Assembly: GCF_030733425.1 (NCBI RefSeq)
Contig: NZ_JASHIZ010000001.1
Location: 62,001 to 126,000, forward strand
DNA length: 64,000 nucleotides
Reading direction: 5' to 3'
Origin: Roseovarius sp. MMSF_3350
GTDB lineage: Bacteria > Pseudomonadota > Alphaproteobacteria > Rhodobacterales > Rhodobacteraceae
Shown in pieces: positions 1 to 8,685 of the stretch (position 1 is the stretch's first letter; the number at the start of each line of letters is the position of its first letter). Under the pieces are notes generated by a model. It was not told the DNA's origin and ran no database searches. It saw only the letters and a program-made list of their open reading frames with translations. A program made the position numbers and the translations under genes.

Positions 1-1
1 G

Positions 2-370
2 AAGGACCTGGATGTGATCCCAGGCGAGACGATCGTGTGCGTGACCTCGGGTGGGAATTTCGATTTCGAACGCCTTCCGGAGGTAAAGGAACGGGCGCAG
101 CGGTTCGCCGGGCTGAAGAAATACTTCGTGCTGCGGATGCCGCAGCGGCCCGGAGCGCTGAAGGATTTCCTGACGATCCTGGGGCCGGAGGACGATATCG
201 CGCGGTTTGAGTACCTGAAGAAATCGGCGCGCAACTTCGGCTCGGTCCTGATCGGGATCGAGACGAGCGATGCCGCCAATTTCGAGCGGATCGAGGCAGA
301 GATGACCGCCGGCGGGTTCGAGCACCGCGACATCACCAATGACCAGATCCTTGCGGAATTCCTAATCTGA
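2..370 (+). CDS. ilvA: Threonine ammonia-lyase, C-terminal part (5' end outside window)
   Basis: The reading frame is open from the first bases of the window, so only the last 122 codons are present. The visible part is the regulatory ACT-like domain of biosynthetic threonine deaminase: a VCVTSGGNFDF stretch ending the PLP domain, then YFVLRMPQRPGALKDFL and the D-IARFEYLKK segment typical of this family. The complete enzyme deaminates threonine to 2-oxobutanoate, the first step of isoleucine synthesis. Its stop codon overlaps by 9 bp the end of the convergent Hpt gene. The catalytic domain and the start cannot be judged from this window. Confidence 0.93.
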   Translation, partial: KDLDVIPGETIVCVTSGGNFDFERLPEVKERAQRFAGLKKYFVLRMPQRPGALKDFLTILGPEDDIARFEYLKKSARNFGSVLIGIETSDAANFERIEAEMTAGGFEHRDITNDQILAEFLI

Positions 371-694
371 GGTGAGGCGGGGCAGTTCGCCCAGGAACTC
401 GGTCTTGGACGAGGTGTAGGTCTCGACGATATGGGCAAGGTCGATATCTGTGGCGTCGCCGCGCGCGGCCGTGAGCTCGCCATCCTTGCAGAGCCTGGAA
501 AAATCGTCGAAGCCGAGGTTGAGGGCGCTGCCCTTGAGGAAATGCAGCTTGGCCTCGAGCGTTTCGGGCGCGGGATTGGCGCGAAGCTCGGCGATCTCTT
601 CCTCGACCTCCTCAAGGAAGATCTCGACCACCTCGTCGAAATCCTCGGCCCCGATTTCGTCGCGCAGCTGTGTGACGCGGTTCCAATCGATCAT
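362..694 (-). CDS. Histidine phosphotransfer (Hpt) domain protein
   Basis: A stand-alone Hpt protein of 110 residues, rich in acidic helices, with the signature HFLKGSALNLGF around residues 51-62. The His there is the expected phosphorylation site. Proteins of this type relay phosphate between a hybrid kinase and a response regulator in the cytoplasm. It is transcribed away from a receiver-SpoIIE phosphatase gene about 190 bp away, so the two may be one phosphorelay; that link is inference from position. The start is the first ATG, with a GGAGGATGCC purine-rich stretch just upstream on the minus strand. Confidence 0.85.
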   Translation of the reverse strand: MIDWNRVTQLRDEIGAEDFDEVVEIFLEEVEEEIAELRANPAPETLEAKLHFLKGSALNLGFDDFSRLCKDGELTAARGDATDIDLAHIVETYTSSKTEFLGELPRLTSD

Positions 695-881
695 GGCATC
701 CTCCTTTGTCCCGGACGCTAGGCGTGGCGGGATTAAGGGTGGGTGAAGGATGGGGGCGAATTAGACGGCATTTTAGGCTTCACAAGGCATTAAGAGGCGC
801 GTGGTTGCATATGGGCGAAAACACATAGGCAAGACCGTGTCGGCCCAGCCCAGCAAGGCGATAGATCCGCCGCCCGATCAG

Positions 882-2111
882 ATGAGCATACGCCGTGTGC
901 TGGTTGTCGATGACAGCCGGTTGCAGCGGCGCATCATCAACGCGGCCCTGTCGCGGCTGGGGCTGGACGTGGTCGAGGCGGGGTCGGGGACCGAGGCCCT
1001 GACGATTTGCGAGGCGGCGCCGCCGGACCTTGTGATCAGTGACTGGATGATGCCGGGGATGAACGGGCTGGAGTTGTGCCGCGCGTTCCGGGCGCTGCCG
1101 CGTGAGGATTACGGGTATTTCATCCTGGTGACCTCGAAAAGCGAGAAGGAGGAGGTGGCGCTGGGCCTAGATGCCGGCGCGGACGATTTCCTGACCAAGC
1201 CGATCAATCCCGGCGAACTGCGGGCGCGGATCGCGGCGGGGGACCGGATCGTGCGGATGCAGCGGGAGCTGAGCGAGACGAACCGGCTGGTGCGCGAAAC
1301 ACTGGCGGAATTGCAGGGGCTTTACGATTCGCTGGACAGTGACCTGATCGAGGCGAAGAAGCTGCAACAGTCCCTGATTTCCGAACGCTACCGCGAGTTT
1401 GGCCCGGCGCAGGTGTCGTTGCTGTTGCGCTCTGCGGCGCATGTGGGCGGCGACCTTGTAGGGGTCTTTCCGGTCAGCGAGACGCGGATCGGTCTGTATG
1501 CGATCGACGTGTCGGGGCATGGCGTGAGTTCGGCGCTGATGACCGCACGGCTGGCGGGGTATCTGTCGGCCACTTCGCCAGAGCAGAACGTGGCGCTGGC
1601 GCATGGTCCGGACGGGTTCCTGCCTCGGCCGCCCGACGAGGTGCTGGCGGACCTGAACCAGATGTTTCTGAGTGAAATAGAGACTGAGTTGTATTTTACG
1701 ATGTTGCTGGCCGATGCGGATCTGGCGACCGGGCGCGTGACCATGGCACAGGCGGGGCATCCTAGCCCGGCCATCCAGCGCGCTGATGGGCGCGTCGAGA
1801 TCGAAGGCCCCGGGGGATTGCCCGTAGGCCTGATCGATGGCGCAACCTATGAACGGTTCGACGTGCAGCTTTATCCCGGTGATCGGTTGTTCCTGCATTC
1901 CGACGGGGTGGACGAATGCGCGGATGGTACGGGCACGCTGTTGGGCGAGGACGGTGTGCGGCGCATTCTACAGGAGCTGCGGCAGACCGAAGGCATGGCG
2001 TTTCTGGAGTCGGTGATCTGGAAGCTGGCGGAGTATGCCGGGCGGGACGATTTCGACGATGACGTGTCGGTGGCGTTGCTGGAGTTCAAGCCAGTCGGTA
2101 AAGCGCCCTGA
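882..2111 (+). CDS. Response regulator with SpoIIE/PP2C-type phosphatase output domain
   Basis: 409 residues from ATG 882. Residues 4-120 are a receiver domain: acidic pair D10-D11, phospho-acceptor D54 in VISDWMMPG, and K107 in LTKPI. A helical linker follows, then a SpoIIE-type PP2C domain (GGDLVGVF, IDVSGHGVSSALM, FLHSDGVDE) carrying the metal-binding Asp/Gly motifs. Such proteins dephosphorylate an anti-sigma-antagonist in partner-switching systems. The domain order matches RbaY of Rhodobacter capsulatus, which affects gene transfer agent production and stationary-phase survival; orthology is inference. GTG codons at 801 and 837 are alternative starts: 801 has an AAGAGG close upstream, but the added residues look uncharacteristic. 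Confidence 0.85.
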   Translation: MSIRRVLVVDDSRLQRRIINAALSRLGLDVVEAGSGTEALTICEAAPPDLVISDWMMPGMNGLELCRAFRALPREDYGYFILVTSKSEKEEVALGLDAGADDFLTKPINPGELRARIAAGDRIVRMQRELSETNRLVRETLAELQGLYDSLDSDLIEAKKLQQSLISERYREFGPAQVSLLLRSAAHVGGDLVGVFPVSETRIGLYAIDVSGHGVSSALMTARLAGYLSATSPEQNVALAHGPDGFLPRPPDEVLADLNQMFLSEIETELYFTMLLADADLATGRVTMAQAGHPSPAIQRADGRVEIEGPGGLPVGLIDGATYERFDVQLYPGDRLFLHSDGVDECADGTGTLLGEDGVRRILQELRQTEGMAFLESVIWKLAEYAGRDDFDDDVSVALLEFKPVGKAP

Positions 2112-2526
2112 CGAAATGCCTGTCGCCCGGATTGCCGACGTGACGCGCGGCGGTTTCGGGATCGGCGAAAAAGGCGGTATGGCCCGGCTCGGACGGTGCG
2201 GAGAGCGGCCGGACGGGGCGGGCGTGGTAGATGATGCAAATCTTGTCGGCCCAGAGATCGTATTCCGGCATGTAGACGAAGCGGCGGAACGACCCCAGCC
2301 GCCGGGGTGCGGCAATGCGCCAGCCGGTTTCCTCGAACACTTCGCGGTGCAGGGCCTGCAGGGGCGATTCGCCGGGGTCGATGCCGCCGCCGGGCAATTG
2401 CATCTCGGGCTTGGGCTCTTCCTGCCAGGTCAGCAGGAGTTTTCCGTTGCGCGGCAGGATGGCATAGGCGCCGGGGCGCGGGGTGTAGCGGATATCTGGC
2501 CGTGGCGGCTTGCCGAAGCGTCGCAT
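2086..2526 (-). CDS. Nudix hydrolase
   Basis: 146 residues. The Nudix box is clear: GGGIDPGES followed by REVFEETGW, giving the G-x5-E-x7-REUxEExGU pattern that binds the metal-diphosphate. Nudix enzymes cleave nucleoside diphosphates linked to another moiety; the substrate cannot be read from the sequence. A longer frame runs to 2562, but an AAGGGGGG stretch lies 7-8 bases before the ATG at 2526, which decides this start. The 3' end overlaps the convergent response-regulator gene by 26 bp. It is divergent from hslO, with a shared 93-bp control region. Confidence 0.85.
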   Translation of the reverse strand: MRRFGKPPRPDIRYTPRPGAYAILPRNGKLLLTWQEEPKPEMQLPGGGIDPGESPLQALHREVFEETGWRIAAPRRLGSFRRFVYMPEYDLWADKICIIYHARPVRPLSAPSEPGHTAFFADPETAARHVGNPGDRHFVRALYRLA

Positions 2527-2538
2527 GGCGCGGCCCCC

Positions 2539-2566
2539 CTTGGAGTATGCCTTGTTGCGCATATAT
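2539..2566 (+). promoter_or_regulatory. Candidate RpoH (heat-shock) promoter of hslO
   Basis: CTTG at 2539-2542, a 17-bp spacer and CATATAT at 2560-2566. The alphaproteobacterial RpoH pattern is CTTG, N17-18, CYTATNT; only the Y position deviates. It lies 53 bp before the hslO start, and hslO is a heat-shock gene in characterised bacteria. No transcript evidence is available here. Confidence 0.5.
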
Positions 2567-2619
2567 AGTCGCGATATGCCAAGATCGGGCGCTCAAGAAA
2601 ACCCCCCAAAGGATATGCG

Positions 2620-3615
2620 ATGACACTCGGCCAGAAGATCGCCTGGGACGATACCGTCCTGCCATTTCAATTGGACCAGTCCGACATCCGCGGTCGCGTG
2701 GTGCGGCTGGACGGTGTGCTGGATGGTGTGTTGAAGCAGCATGACTATCCCGCGCCGGTCGAGGCGCTTATCGCGGAAATGGCGCTGATGACGGCGCTGA
2801 TCGGGCAGACGATCAAGCTGCGCTGGAAGCTGTCGTTGCAGGTGCAGTCGCAAGGCCCGGTGCGGATGATCGCCACGGATTACTTTGCGCCGGAAAAGGA
2901 AGGCGAGGCCGCATGGATCCGCGCCTATGCCAGTTTCGACCCCGAACAGATTACCGATGCGGCCCCGTTCGAGCAACTGGGCGAAGGGTATTTCGCGGTG
3001 ATCCTGGACCAGGGCCAGGATACCGCGCCGTACCAGGGGATCACGCCGATTGCGGGCGACCGGCTGAGCGATTGTGCCGAGGCGTATTTCGCGCAGTCGG
3101 AGCAACTGCCGACGCGGTTCGCGTTGAGCTATGGACGGTCGACCGAAGGCGACGGGCGCGAGCATTGGCGCGCCGGTGGCGTGTTGTTGCAACTGATGCC
3201 CAAGGCGTCGCCCTTTGCCACGGGGGGCGGCAGCGGCGAGGACGGGTTGTTGCAGGCTTCGGATATCCTGGACGAGGACAGCGAAGAGAACTGGAACCGG
3301 GTGAACACGTTGCTGGACACTGTGGAGGATCTTGAGCTGATCGGGCCTTCGGTGTCGTCCTCGGACCTGCTTGTGCGGCTGTTCCACGAGGAGGTGCCGC
3401 GGGTGTTCGACGTTCAGGCGGTGCGGTTTGGATGTACCTGTTCGGAAGAAAAGGTACGCAGCAGCCTGTCGATCTATTCAGCCAAAGACATCGCGACGAT
3501 GACGACCGAAGAAGGCATCGTGACCGCCGACTGCCAGTTCTGCGGGGCGCATTACGCGCTGGACCCCAAGACGCTGGGGTTCGAGGCTGAAACGAAGGAC
3601 GGCGATGACGAGTGA
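2620..3615 (+). CDS. hslO: Hsp33 redox-regulated chaperone
   Basis: 331 residues, slightly longer than E. coli Hsp33 (about 290) as in other alphaproteobacteria. The C-terminal zinc site is complete: C272-x-C274 and C305-x-x-C308 (GCTCS and DCQFCG). Oxidation of these four Cys releases zinc and activates the holdase that protects unfolding proteins during oxidative heat stress. The N-terminal domain is recognisable from LIGQTIKLRWKLSLQVQ and the YQGITPIAGDRL segment. It overlaps the start of the next Nudix gene by 11 bp, suggesting an hslO-nudix-cca operon. Confidence 0.96.
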   Translation: MTLGQKIAWDDTVLPFQLDQSDIRGRVVRLDGVLDGVLKQHDYPAPVEALIAEMALMTALIGQTIKLRWKLSLQVQSQGPVRMIATDYFAPEKEGEAAWIRAYASFDPEQITDAAPFEQLGEGYFAVILDQGQDTAPYQGITPIAGDRLSDCAEAYFAQSEQLPTRFALSYGRSTEGDGREHWRAGGVLLQLMPKASPFATGGGSGEDGLLQASDILDEDSEENWNRVNTLLDTVEDLELIGPSVSSSDLLVRLFHEEVPRVFDVQAVRFGCTCSEEKVRSSLSIYSAKDIATMTTEEGIVTADCQFCGAHYALDPKTLGFEAETKDGDDE

Positions 3616-4222
3616 CCTGATCGCGACGCTGCGCGTGGCCTTGCAGGGCGACATGGCGCCGTCGTCGGATTATGACCTGAACCCGGATGTGGTGCTGCCG
3701 GAGGGGCGCAAGCTGCGGCCCGCCGGGGTGCTTGTGCCGATCGAGGTGACCGAAGGAGGGGCAAGGCTGTGGCTGACCAAGCGGTCCTCGGCGTTGCAGC
3801 ATCATCCGGGGCAGGTGGCCTTTCCCGGTGGCAAGCAGGAGGACGGCGACGCCGATATCGTGGCCGCCGCCCTGCGCGAGGCGCACGAGGAGATCGGGCT
3901 GGCACCGGACATGGTGGAGGTGCTGGGCACGTTGCCGCCGCACGAGACGGTGACGAGTTTCTACGTGACGCCGGTGATCGGGGTGATCTCGGGGCCGTTT
4001 TCGCCGGTGCCAGAGGCTGGCGAAGTGGAGGAGGTGTTCTCGGTTCCGCTGGAGCATGTGTTGGAGTTGGGCCGGTTCAGGGTCGAATCCCGGCGCTGGC
4101 GCGGGACCCGGCGGCACTATTTCGCCGCGCCCTATGGGCCTTATTACATCTGGGGCGCGACCGCGCGGATGTTGCGCGCGATGGCGGAGGCTGTACGTTT
4201 GCAGCATGACGCTGACGGGTGA
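3605..4222 (+). CDS. CoA pyrophosphatase-type Nudix hydrolase (NudL-like)
   Basis: 205 residues. The Nudix box reads FPGGKQEDGD then REAHEEIGL. It is preceded by the LTKRSSALQHHPGQVAFPGG segment characteristic of the peroxisomal Nudt7/Nudt8 and bacterial NudL group, which splits coenzyme A and its derivatives to 4'-phosphopantetheine and 3',5'-ADP. The assignment to this subgroup rests on that motif. The gene overlaps hslO by 11 bp and the CCA-adding enzyme by 17 bp, so all three are probably co-translated. Confidence 0.85.
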   Translation: MTSDLIATLRVALQGDMAPSSDYDLNPDVVLPEGRKLRPAGVLVPIEVTEGGARLWLTKRSSALQHHPGQVAFPGGKQEDGDADIVAAALREAHEEIGLAPDMVEVLGTLPPHETVTSFYVTPVIGVISGPFSPVPEAGEVEEVFSVPLEHVLELGRFRVESRRWRGTRRHYFAAPYGPYYIWGATARMLRAMAEAVRLQHDADG

Positions 4223-5363
4223 CTGGATTGACGCGGACGAGACGCAGGATGTGTGCCGGATGTTGGAGGCAGCCGGGCATCGGGCGTTGATGGTCGGCGG
4301 TTGCGTGCGCAATGCGCTGTTGGGCGTGACGGTGAACGACATCGACGTCAGTACCGACGCGCGGCCCGAGGCCGTGATCGCACTGGCCGAAGCGGCGGGA
4401 ATGAAGCCGGTGCCGACCGGCATCGAGCATGGCACGGTGACGGTGGTATGCCGGGGCGTGCCGTTCGAGGTAACCACGTTTCGCAAGGATGTGGAGACGG
4501 ACGGGCGGCGCGCCGTAGTCGCCTTTGCCGATGACGTGGAAAGCGATGCGCGGCGGCGGGATTTCACGGTTAACGCGCTGTATGCAACTCGAAAGGGCGA
4601 AGTGATCGACCCGCTGAGCGGGCTGCCCGATATCGAGGCGCGGCGCATCCGGTTCATCGACGACGCCGAAACGCGGATTCGGGAAGATTACCTGCGCATC
4701 CTGCGGTTCTTTCGGTTTCACGCGGTCTATGGCGACCCGAACGGCGGTTTGGATCCGGACGGGCTGGCCGCCTGTGCGGCACTTGCGGACGGCATCGACG
4801 GGCTATCGAAAGAGCGGATCGGGGCGGAAATGGTCAAGTTGCTGGCGGCTGGCGATCCCGCGCCTTCGATTGCGGCGATGCGGCAGGCGGGTGTCTTGGC
4901 CCATGTTTTGCCAGAGGCCGATGGCCGGGCGCTGGCGCCTCTGGTGCATTTTGAAGGGGTGTATGGTCTGGGTTCTGACAGCGTGCGGCGACTGGCGGCG
5001 CTCGGCGGAGAAGGCCCAGCAGACGCGCTGCGTCTGAGCCGGAAGGACGCGCGGCGGCTGGAGCTTCTTCGCGACGAGGCCATTGGCACGCTAACGCCCG
5101 AGACGCTGGGGTACAGGCACGGGATGCAGGCCGCACGGGATATCGTGGTTTTGCGTGCCGCCCTTCTGGAGATGCCGCTGGCCGAGGGCGTCTTTGCCGA
5201 CATTGCGCTGGGCGCAGAGGCAGTTTTTCCGGTCGGCGCGGAGGATCTTATGCCGCGGTATGAAGGCGCGGCGCTGGGCGAGGCACTGAAAAAGCTGGAG
5301 GCGGCCTGGATCGCGTCGCGCTTCACGCTCGACCGGCAGGCGCTGCTGGCGCTGGCGACATGA
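4206..5363 (+). CDS. cca: CCA tRNA nucleotidyltransferase
   Basis: 385 residues from the ATG at 4206; an upstream extension of the frame is shadow of the previous gene. The class II nucleotidyltransferase head is plain: GGCVRNALLG at 31-40, DID at 45-47 for metal binding, then the TFRKD and RRRDFTVNALY motifs. The enzyme adds or repairs the 3' CCA end of tRNA, or in some bacteria forms part of a poly(A) polymerase pair. The size and lack of an obvious HD domain fit the alphaproteobacterial type. It is the last gene of the hslO cluster. Confidence 0.92.
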   Translation: MTLTGDWIDADETQDVCRMLEAAGHRALMVGGCVRNALLGVTVNDIDVSTDARPEAVIALAEAAGMKPVPTGIEHGTVTVVCRGVPFEVTTFRKDVETDGRRAVVAFADDVESDARRRDFTVNALYATRKGEVIDPLSGLPDIEARRIRFIDDAETRIREDYLRILRFFRFHAVYGDPNGGLDPDGLAACAALADGIDGLSKERIGAEMVKLLAAGDPAPSIAAMRQAGVLAHVLPEADGRALAPLVHFEGVYGLGSDSVRRLAALGGEGPADALRLSRKDARRLELLRDEAIGTLTPETLGYRHGMQAARDIVVLRAALLEMPLAEGVFADIALGAEAVFPVGAEDLMPRYEGAALGEALKKLEAAWIASRFTLDRQALLALAT

Positions 5364-5426
5364 AAGGGTCATTTGACTTTGCGCGGGTTTGGCGGCATCT
5401 TGCCCGCACCACATGGAGGTTGAGAC

Positions 5427-5456
5427 ATGTTTATCGGGGATTTTGAACGCTCATAA
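5427..5456 (+). CDS. Possible 9-codon upstream ORF / leader peptide
   Basis: ATG at 5427 preceded by GGAGG at 5415-5419 (7-base spacing), encoding MFIGDFERS and then TAA. The Shine-Dalgarno is stronger than that of the ABC-transporter gene 78 bp downstream. Too short for any homology argument, and it may be fortuitous. Confidence 0.22.
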   Translation: MFIGDFERS

Positions 5457-5533
5457 GCGCCGGATCGCAGAAGTGATCCCGTGCGCGGCGTCGCGCCCCT
5501 TTGTCATGTCTTTCCCTTCGCGGAGTTCCCTCC

Positions 5534-7381
5534 ATGTTCAAGATTTTCGAAAACCTCGTTGACCCGTACGTGTCGTATGAAGAGACGGACAGGCCGCCGA
5601 CGCGGCTGTGGCCGTTCATGCGGCTTTACATGGCGCCGTTTCGCCGGGTGTTCTGGATGGCCGGGATCATGTCGGTCGTCGTGGCCGCGATCGAGATCTG
5701 GCTGATCTATTACATGGGGCGGATCGTCGATATCCTGGCGGGCGACCCGATGGAGGTGTGGGAGCAGTATGGCACCGAGATCATCGCGGTGGCGGTGTTC
5801 ATCCTGTTGATCCGGCCCGCGATTCAGGCGTTCGACGTGCTGTTGCTGAACAACACGATCCTGCCGAATTTCGGCACGCTGATCCGCTGGCGGGCGCACA
5901 AGCATGTACTGCGGCAATCGGTGGGCTGGTTCGAGAACGATTTCGCAGGGCGGATCGCCAACCGGATCATGCAGACGCCGCCCGCGGCGGGCGAGGCGGT
6001 TTTCCAGGCGTTCGACGCCATCGCGTTTTCGATCGCCTATATCATCGGCGCGGGGATATTGTTGAGCGATTCCGACCCGCGGCTGATGCTGCCCCTGATC
6101 GGGTGGCTGGCATTGTACGGATTGCTGGTGCACTGGACGGTGAAACGGGTGCAGCCGGCGTCAAAGGCGGCGTCGGATGCGCGGAGCCAGGTTACGGGGC
6201 GCGTGGTGGATGCATACACCAACATTCATTCGGTGAAGCTGTTCGCGCACAACACGCGCGAAGTGGAATACGCCAAGGACGCCATCGAACACGCGCGGCA
6301 GACCTTTCAGAACGAAATGCGGATCTACACGGTGATGGACGTGGTTCTGACGCTGTTGAACGGTCTTTTGATCGTGGCGGTCGTCGGCTGGGCGTTCTGG
6401 TTGTGGATGCAGGGGCAGGCGAGTGTCGGCGTGGTGGCCGCGGCGACTGCGCTGACCCTGCGGCTGAACGCGATGACCGGGTGGATCATGTGGGCACTGA
6501 CCTCGTTTTTCCGGCAGCTGGGGGTGGTGGCCGAAGGGATGGAGACGATTGCCCAGCCAATCTCGCTGGTGGACGCCAAGGATGCCAGGCCGCTGGACAT
6601 GCGGGACGGCCGAATCGAGCTGCGGGAGCTGTCACACCATTTCGGGCGCGCGAGTGGCGGGCTCGACCGGGTTTCGCTGAGCATTCAGCCGGGCGAGAAG
6701 ATCGGGCTCGTGGGTCGGTCGGGGGCCGGGAAATCGACCCTCGTCAAGCTGCTTTTGCGGTTTTACGATGCCGAGAAGGGCCAGATCCTGATCGACGGGC
6801 AGGACATCCGCGAGGTGACGCAGGACAGTCTGCGCGACCGGATCGGGATGGTGCAGCAGGACAGTTCACTGCTGCATCGCTCGGTGCGGGACAATATCCT
6901 GTATGGTAAGCCCGAGGCGAGCGAGGCGCAGATGCTGGAGGCGGCGAAGAAGGCCGAGGCGCATGAGTTCATCCTCGACCTGCAGGATCCGCAGGGGCGC
7001 AGGGGCTATGACGCCCATGTGGGCGAGCGCGGGGTGAAGCTGTCGGGCGGGCAACGGCAGCGGATCACGCTCGCGCGGGTGATCCTGAAGGACGCGCCGA
7101 TCCTGCTGTTGGACGAGGCGACCAGTGCGCTGGACAGCGAGGTGGAGGCGGCAATACAGGAGACGCTCTATGGCATGATGGAGGGCAAGACCGTGATCGC
7201 GATTGCCCACCGCCTGTCGACGATCGCGCAGATGGATCGCATTATCGTGCTGGATCAGGGTCGAATTGTCGAAGAAGGCGGCCATGCCGAACTGCTGGCG
7301 CAAGGCGGGCTTTACGCCCGGTTCTGGAGCCGCCAGTCGGGCGGGTTCATCAATGCGGACGAGGACGAGGCGGCGGAGTAG
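5534..7381 (+). CDS. ABC transporter, fused membrane and ATPase domains (exporter type)
   Basis: 615 residues. The N-terminal half has about six hydrophobic segments (for example around residues 39-62, 85-105, 165-205, 270-300) typical of a type-1 exporter. The ATPase half has Walker A GRSGAGKST, signature LSGGQRQR, Walker B ILLLDEATSALD and the AIAHRLST switch. Such proteins act as homodimers or heterodimers and export lipids, peptides or drugs across the inner membrane; the substrate is unknown. ATG 5534 is preferred, with GGAG 8 bases upstream; a TTG at 5501 only adds residues unlike the family. The next gene starts 2 bp after the stop. Confidence 0.9.
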   Translation: MFKIFENLVDPYVSYEETDRPPTRLWPFMRLYMAPFRRVFWMAGIMSVVVAAIEIWLIYYMGRIVDILAGDPMEVWEQYGTEIIAVAVFILLIRPAIQAFDVLLLNNTILPNFGTLIRWRAHKHVLRQSVGWFENDFAGRIANRIMQTPPAAGEAVFQAFDAIAFSIAYIIGAGILLSDSDPRLMLPLIGWLALYGLLVHWTVKRVQPASKAASDARSQVTGRVVDAYTNIHSVKLFAHNTREVEYAKDAIEHARQTFQNEMRIYTVMDVVLTLLNGLLIVAVVGWAFWLWMQGQASVGVVAAATALTLRLNAMTGWIMWALTSFFRQLGVVAEGMETIAQPISLVDAKDARPLDMRDGRIELRELSHHFGRASGGLDRVSLSIQPGEKIGLVGRSGAGKSTLVKLLLRFYDAEKGQILIDGQDIREVTQDSLRDRIGMVQQDSSLLHRSVRDNILYGKPEASEAQMLEAAKKAEAHEFILDLQDPQGRRGYDAHVGERGVKLSGGQRQRITLARVILKDAPILLLDEATSALDSEVEAAIQETLYGMMEGKTVIAIAHRLSTIAQMDRIIVLDQGRIVEEGGHAELLAQGGLYARFWSRQSGGFINADEDEAAE

Positions 7382-7383
7382 GG

Positions 7384-8607
7384 ATGGCCGAATTCGTGAT
7401 CGAACGGTTGGGGCATCTTGGCGACGGGATTGCCGAGGGGCCGGTCTATGTGCCCGGCGCGCTGCCGGGCGAGCGGGTGACCGGCACATTCGAGGGCAAT
7501 GTGCTGCGCGATGTGAAGATCGTGGAGCCGTGCGGGATGCGGGTGAAGGCACCGTGCCGGCACTACAAATCGTGCGGCGGTTGCCAATTGCAGCACGCCG
7601 ATGACGCGTTCCTGGCCGAGTGGAAGACCGGGATCGTGCGCGAGGCGCTGGCAGCACAGGGGATCGAGACCGAGATGCGTGAGATCGCGGTTTCCCCTGC
7701 AAATGCGCGGCGCAGGGCCGGGTTTTCGGCGCGGCGCACCAAGAAGGGTGCGACGGCAGGGTTTCACGCCAAGGGATCGGACCTGATCGTGGAACTGAGC
7801 GAGTGCCACGTGTTGGCGCCTGAATTGCTGGAGGGCGCCCGAGTGGCGCAGGAGCTGGCCCGGATCGGCACCAGCCGGAAAGGCGAGTTGAGCGTGGCGG
7901 TCACGCTGTCCGAGGCGGGGCTGGACGTGCGCGTGGAGGGCGGCAAGCCACTGGATGGCCCGCTGCGGATCGCACTGGCGCAACTGGCCGAGGCCCAGGA
8001 CCTCGCAAGGCTGGCCTGGGACGATGAAACCGTGGTCACCCGGCGACCGCCGATACAGGACTTCGACGGGATCGCCGTAACGCCGCCGCCGGGCGCGTTC
8101 CTGCAGGCCACCAAGGACTCCGAGCGGCTGTTGCAGGACGAGGTTGCGGCGATTTTGGCAGGAGTAGAGCCAGTTATTGACCTGTTCGCCGGATGTGGCA
8201 CCTTTGCTCTTCCACTGGCGCGGGAGCGGGCGGTGCACGCAGTGGAAGGCAGCGCGATGATGACACGGTCGCTGGATGAAGGGTGGCGGCACAGTGAACG
8301 ACTGAAGCAGGTCACGGTCGAGGCGCGGGACCTTTTCCGTCAGCCCATCCTGGCCGAAGATCTGAAGCACTTTGGCGGCGTCGTGATCGACCCGCCGCGG
8401 GCCGGAGCCGAGGCGCAGTGCCGCGAGTTGGCCGCGGCGCAGGTGCCCGTAATCGCCTATGTGTCCTGTAATCCGGTGACGTTCGCCCGCGATGCGAAGA
8501 TCCTGACCGACGCAGGCTATGTGGTGGAGTGGGTCCGCCCGGTGGACCAGTTCCGATGGTCAGTCCATGTTGAGCTTGTTGCAGCAATTCGCCGCAAAAT
8601 AAGCTGA
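7384..8607 (+). CDS. 23S rRNA (uracil-5)-methyltransferase family protein (RlmD/RumA-like)
   Basis: 407 residues. Four Cys that would hold a [4Fe-4S] cluster are present as C58-x5-C64-x2-C67 ... C141 (CRHYKSCGGCQ, SECHV). The SAM-binding DLFAGCGTFALPLA and the catalytic YVSCNPVTFARD with nucleophile C362 follow. The family methylates C5 of a uracil in 23S rRNA or tRNA; which base cannot be decided here. An N-terminal TRAM-like stretch (GDGIAEGPVYVPGALPGERV) is visible. It lies 2 bp after the ABC transporter and may share its transcript. Confidence 0.9.
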   Translation: MAEFVIERLGHLGDGIAEGPVYVPGALPGERVTGTFEGNVLRDVKIVEPCGMRVKAPCRHYKSCGGCQLQHADDAFLAEWKTGIVREALAAQGIETEMREIAVSPANARRRAGFSARRTKKGATAGFHAKGSDLIVELSECHVLAPELLEGARVAQELARIGTSRKGELSVAVTLSEAGLDVRVEGGKPLDGPLRIALAQLAEAQDLARLAWDDETVVTRRPPIQDFDGIAVTPPPGAFLQATKDSERLLQDEVAAILAGVEPVIDLFAGCGTFALPLARERAVHAVEGSAMMTRSLDEGWRHSERLKQVTVEARDLFRQPILAEDLKHFGGVVIDPPRAGAEAQCRELAAAQVPVIAYVSCNPVTFARDAKILTDAGYVVEWVRPVDQFRWSVHVELVAAIRRKIS

Positions 8608-8685
8608 CCGGCGTAAATTTGAAATGACGCGGCGGGGTTGACGCTGTAAAACGCGGTCAGGGACAGGCAACAGGTTTATCGAGCA

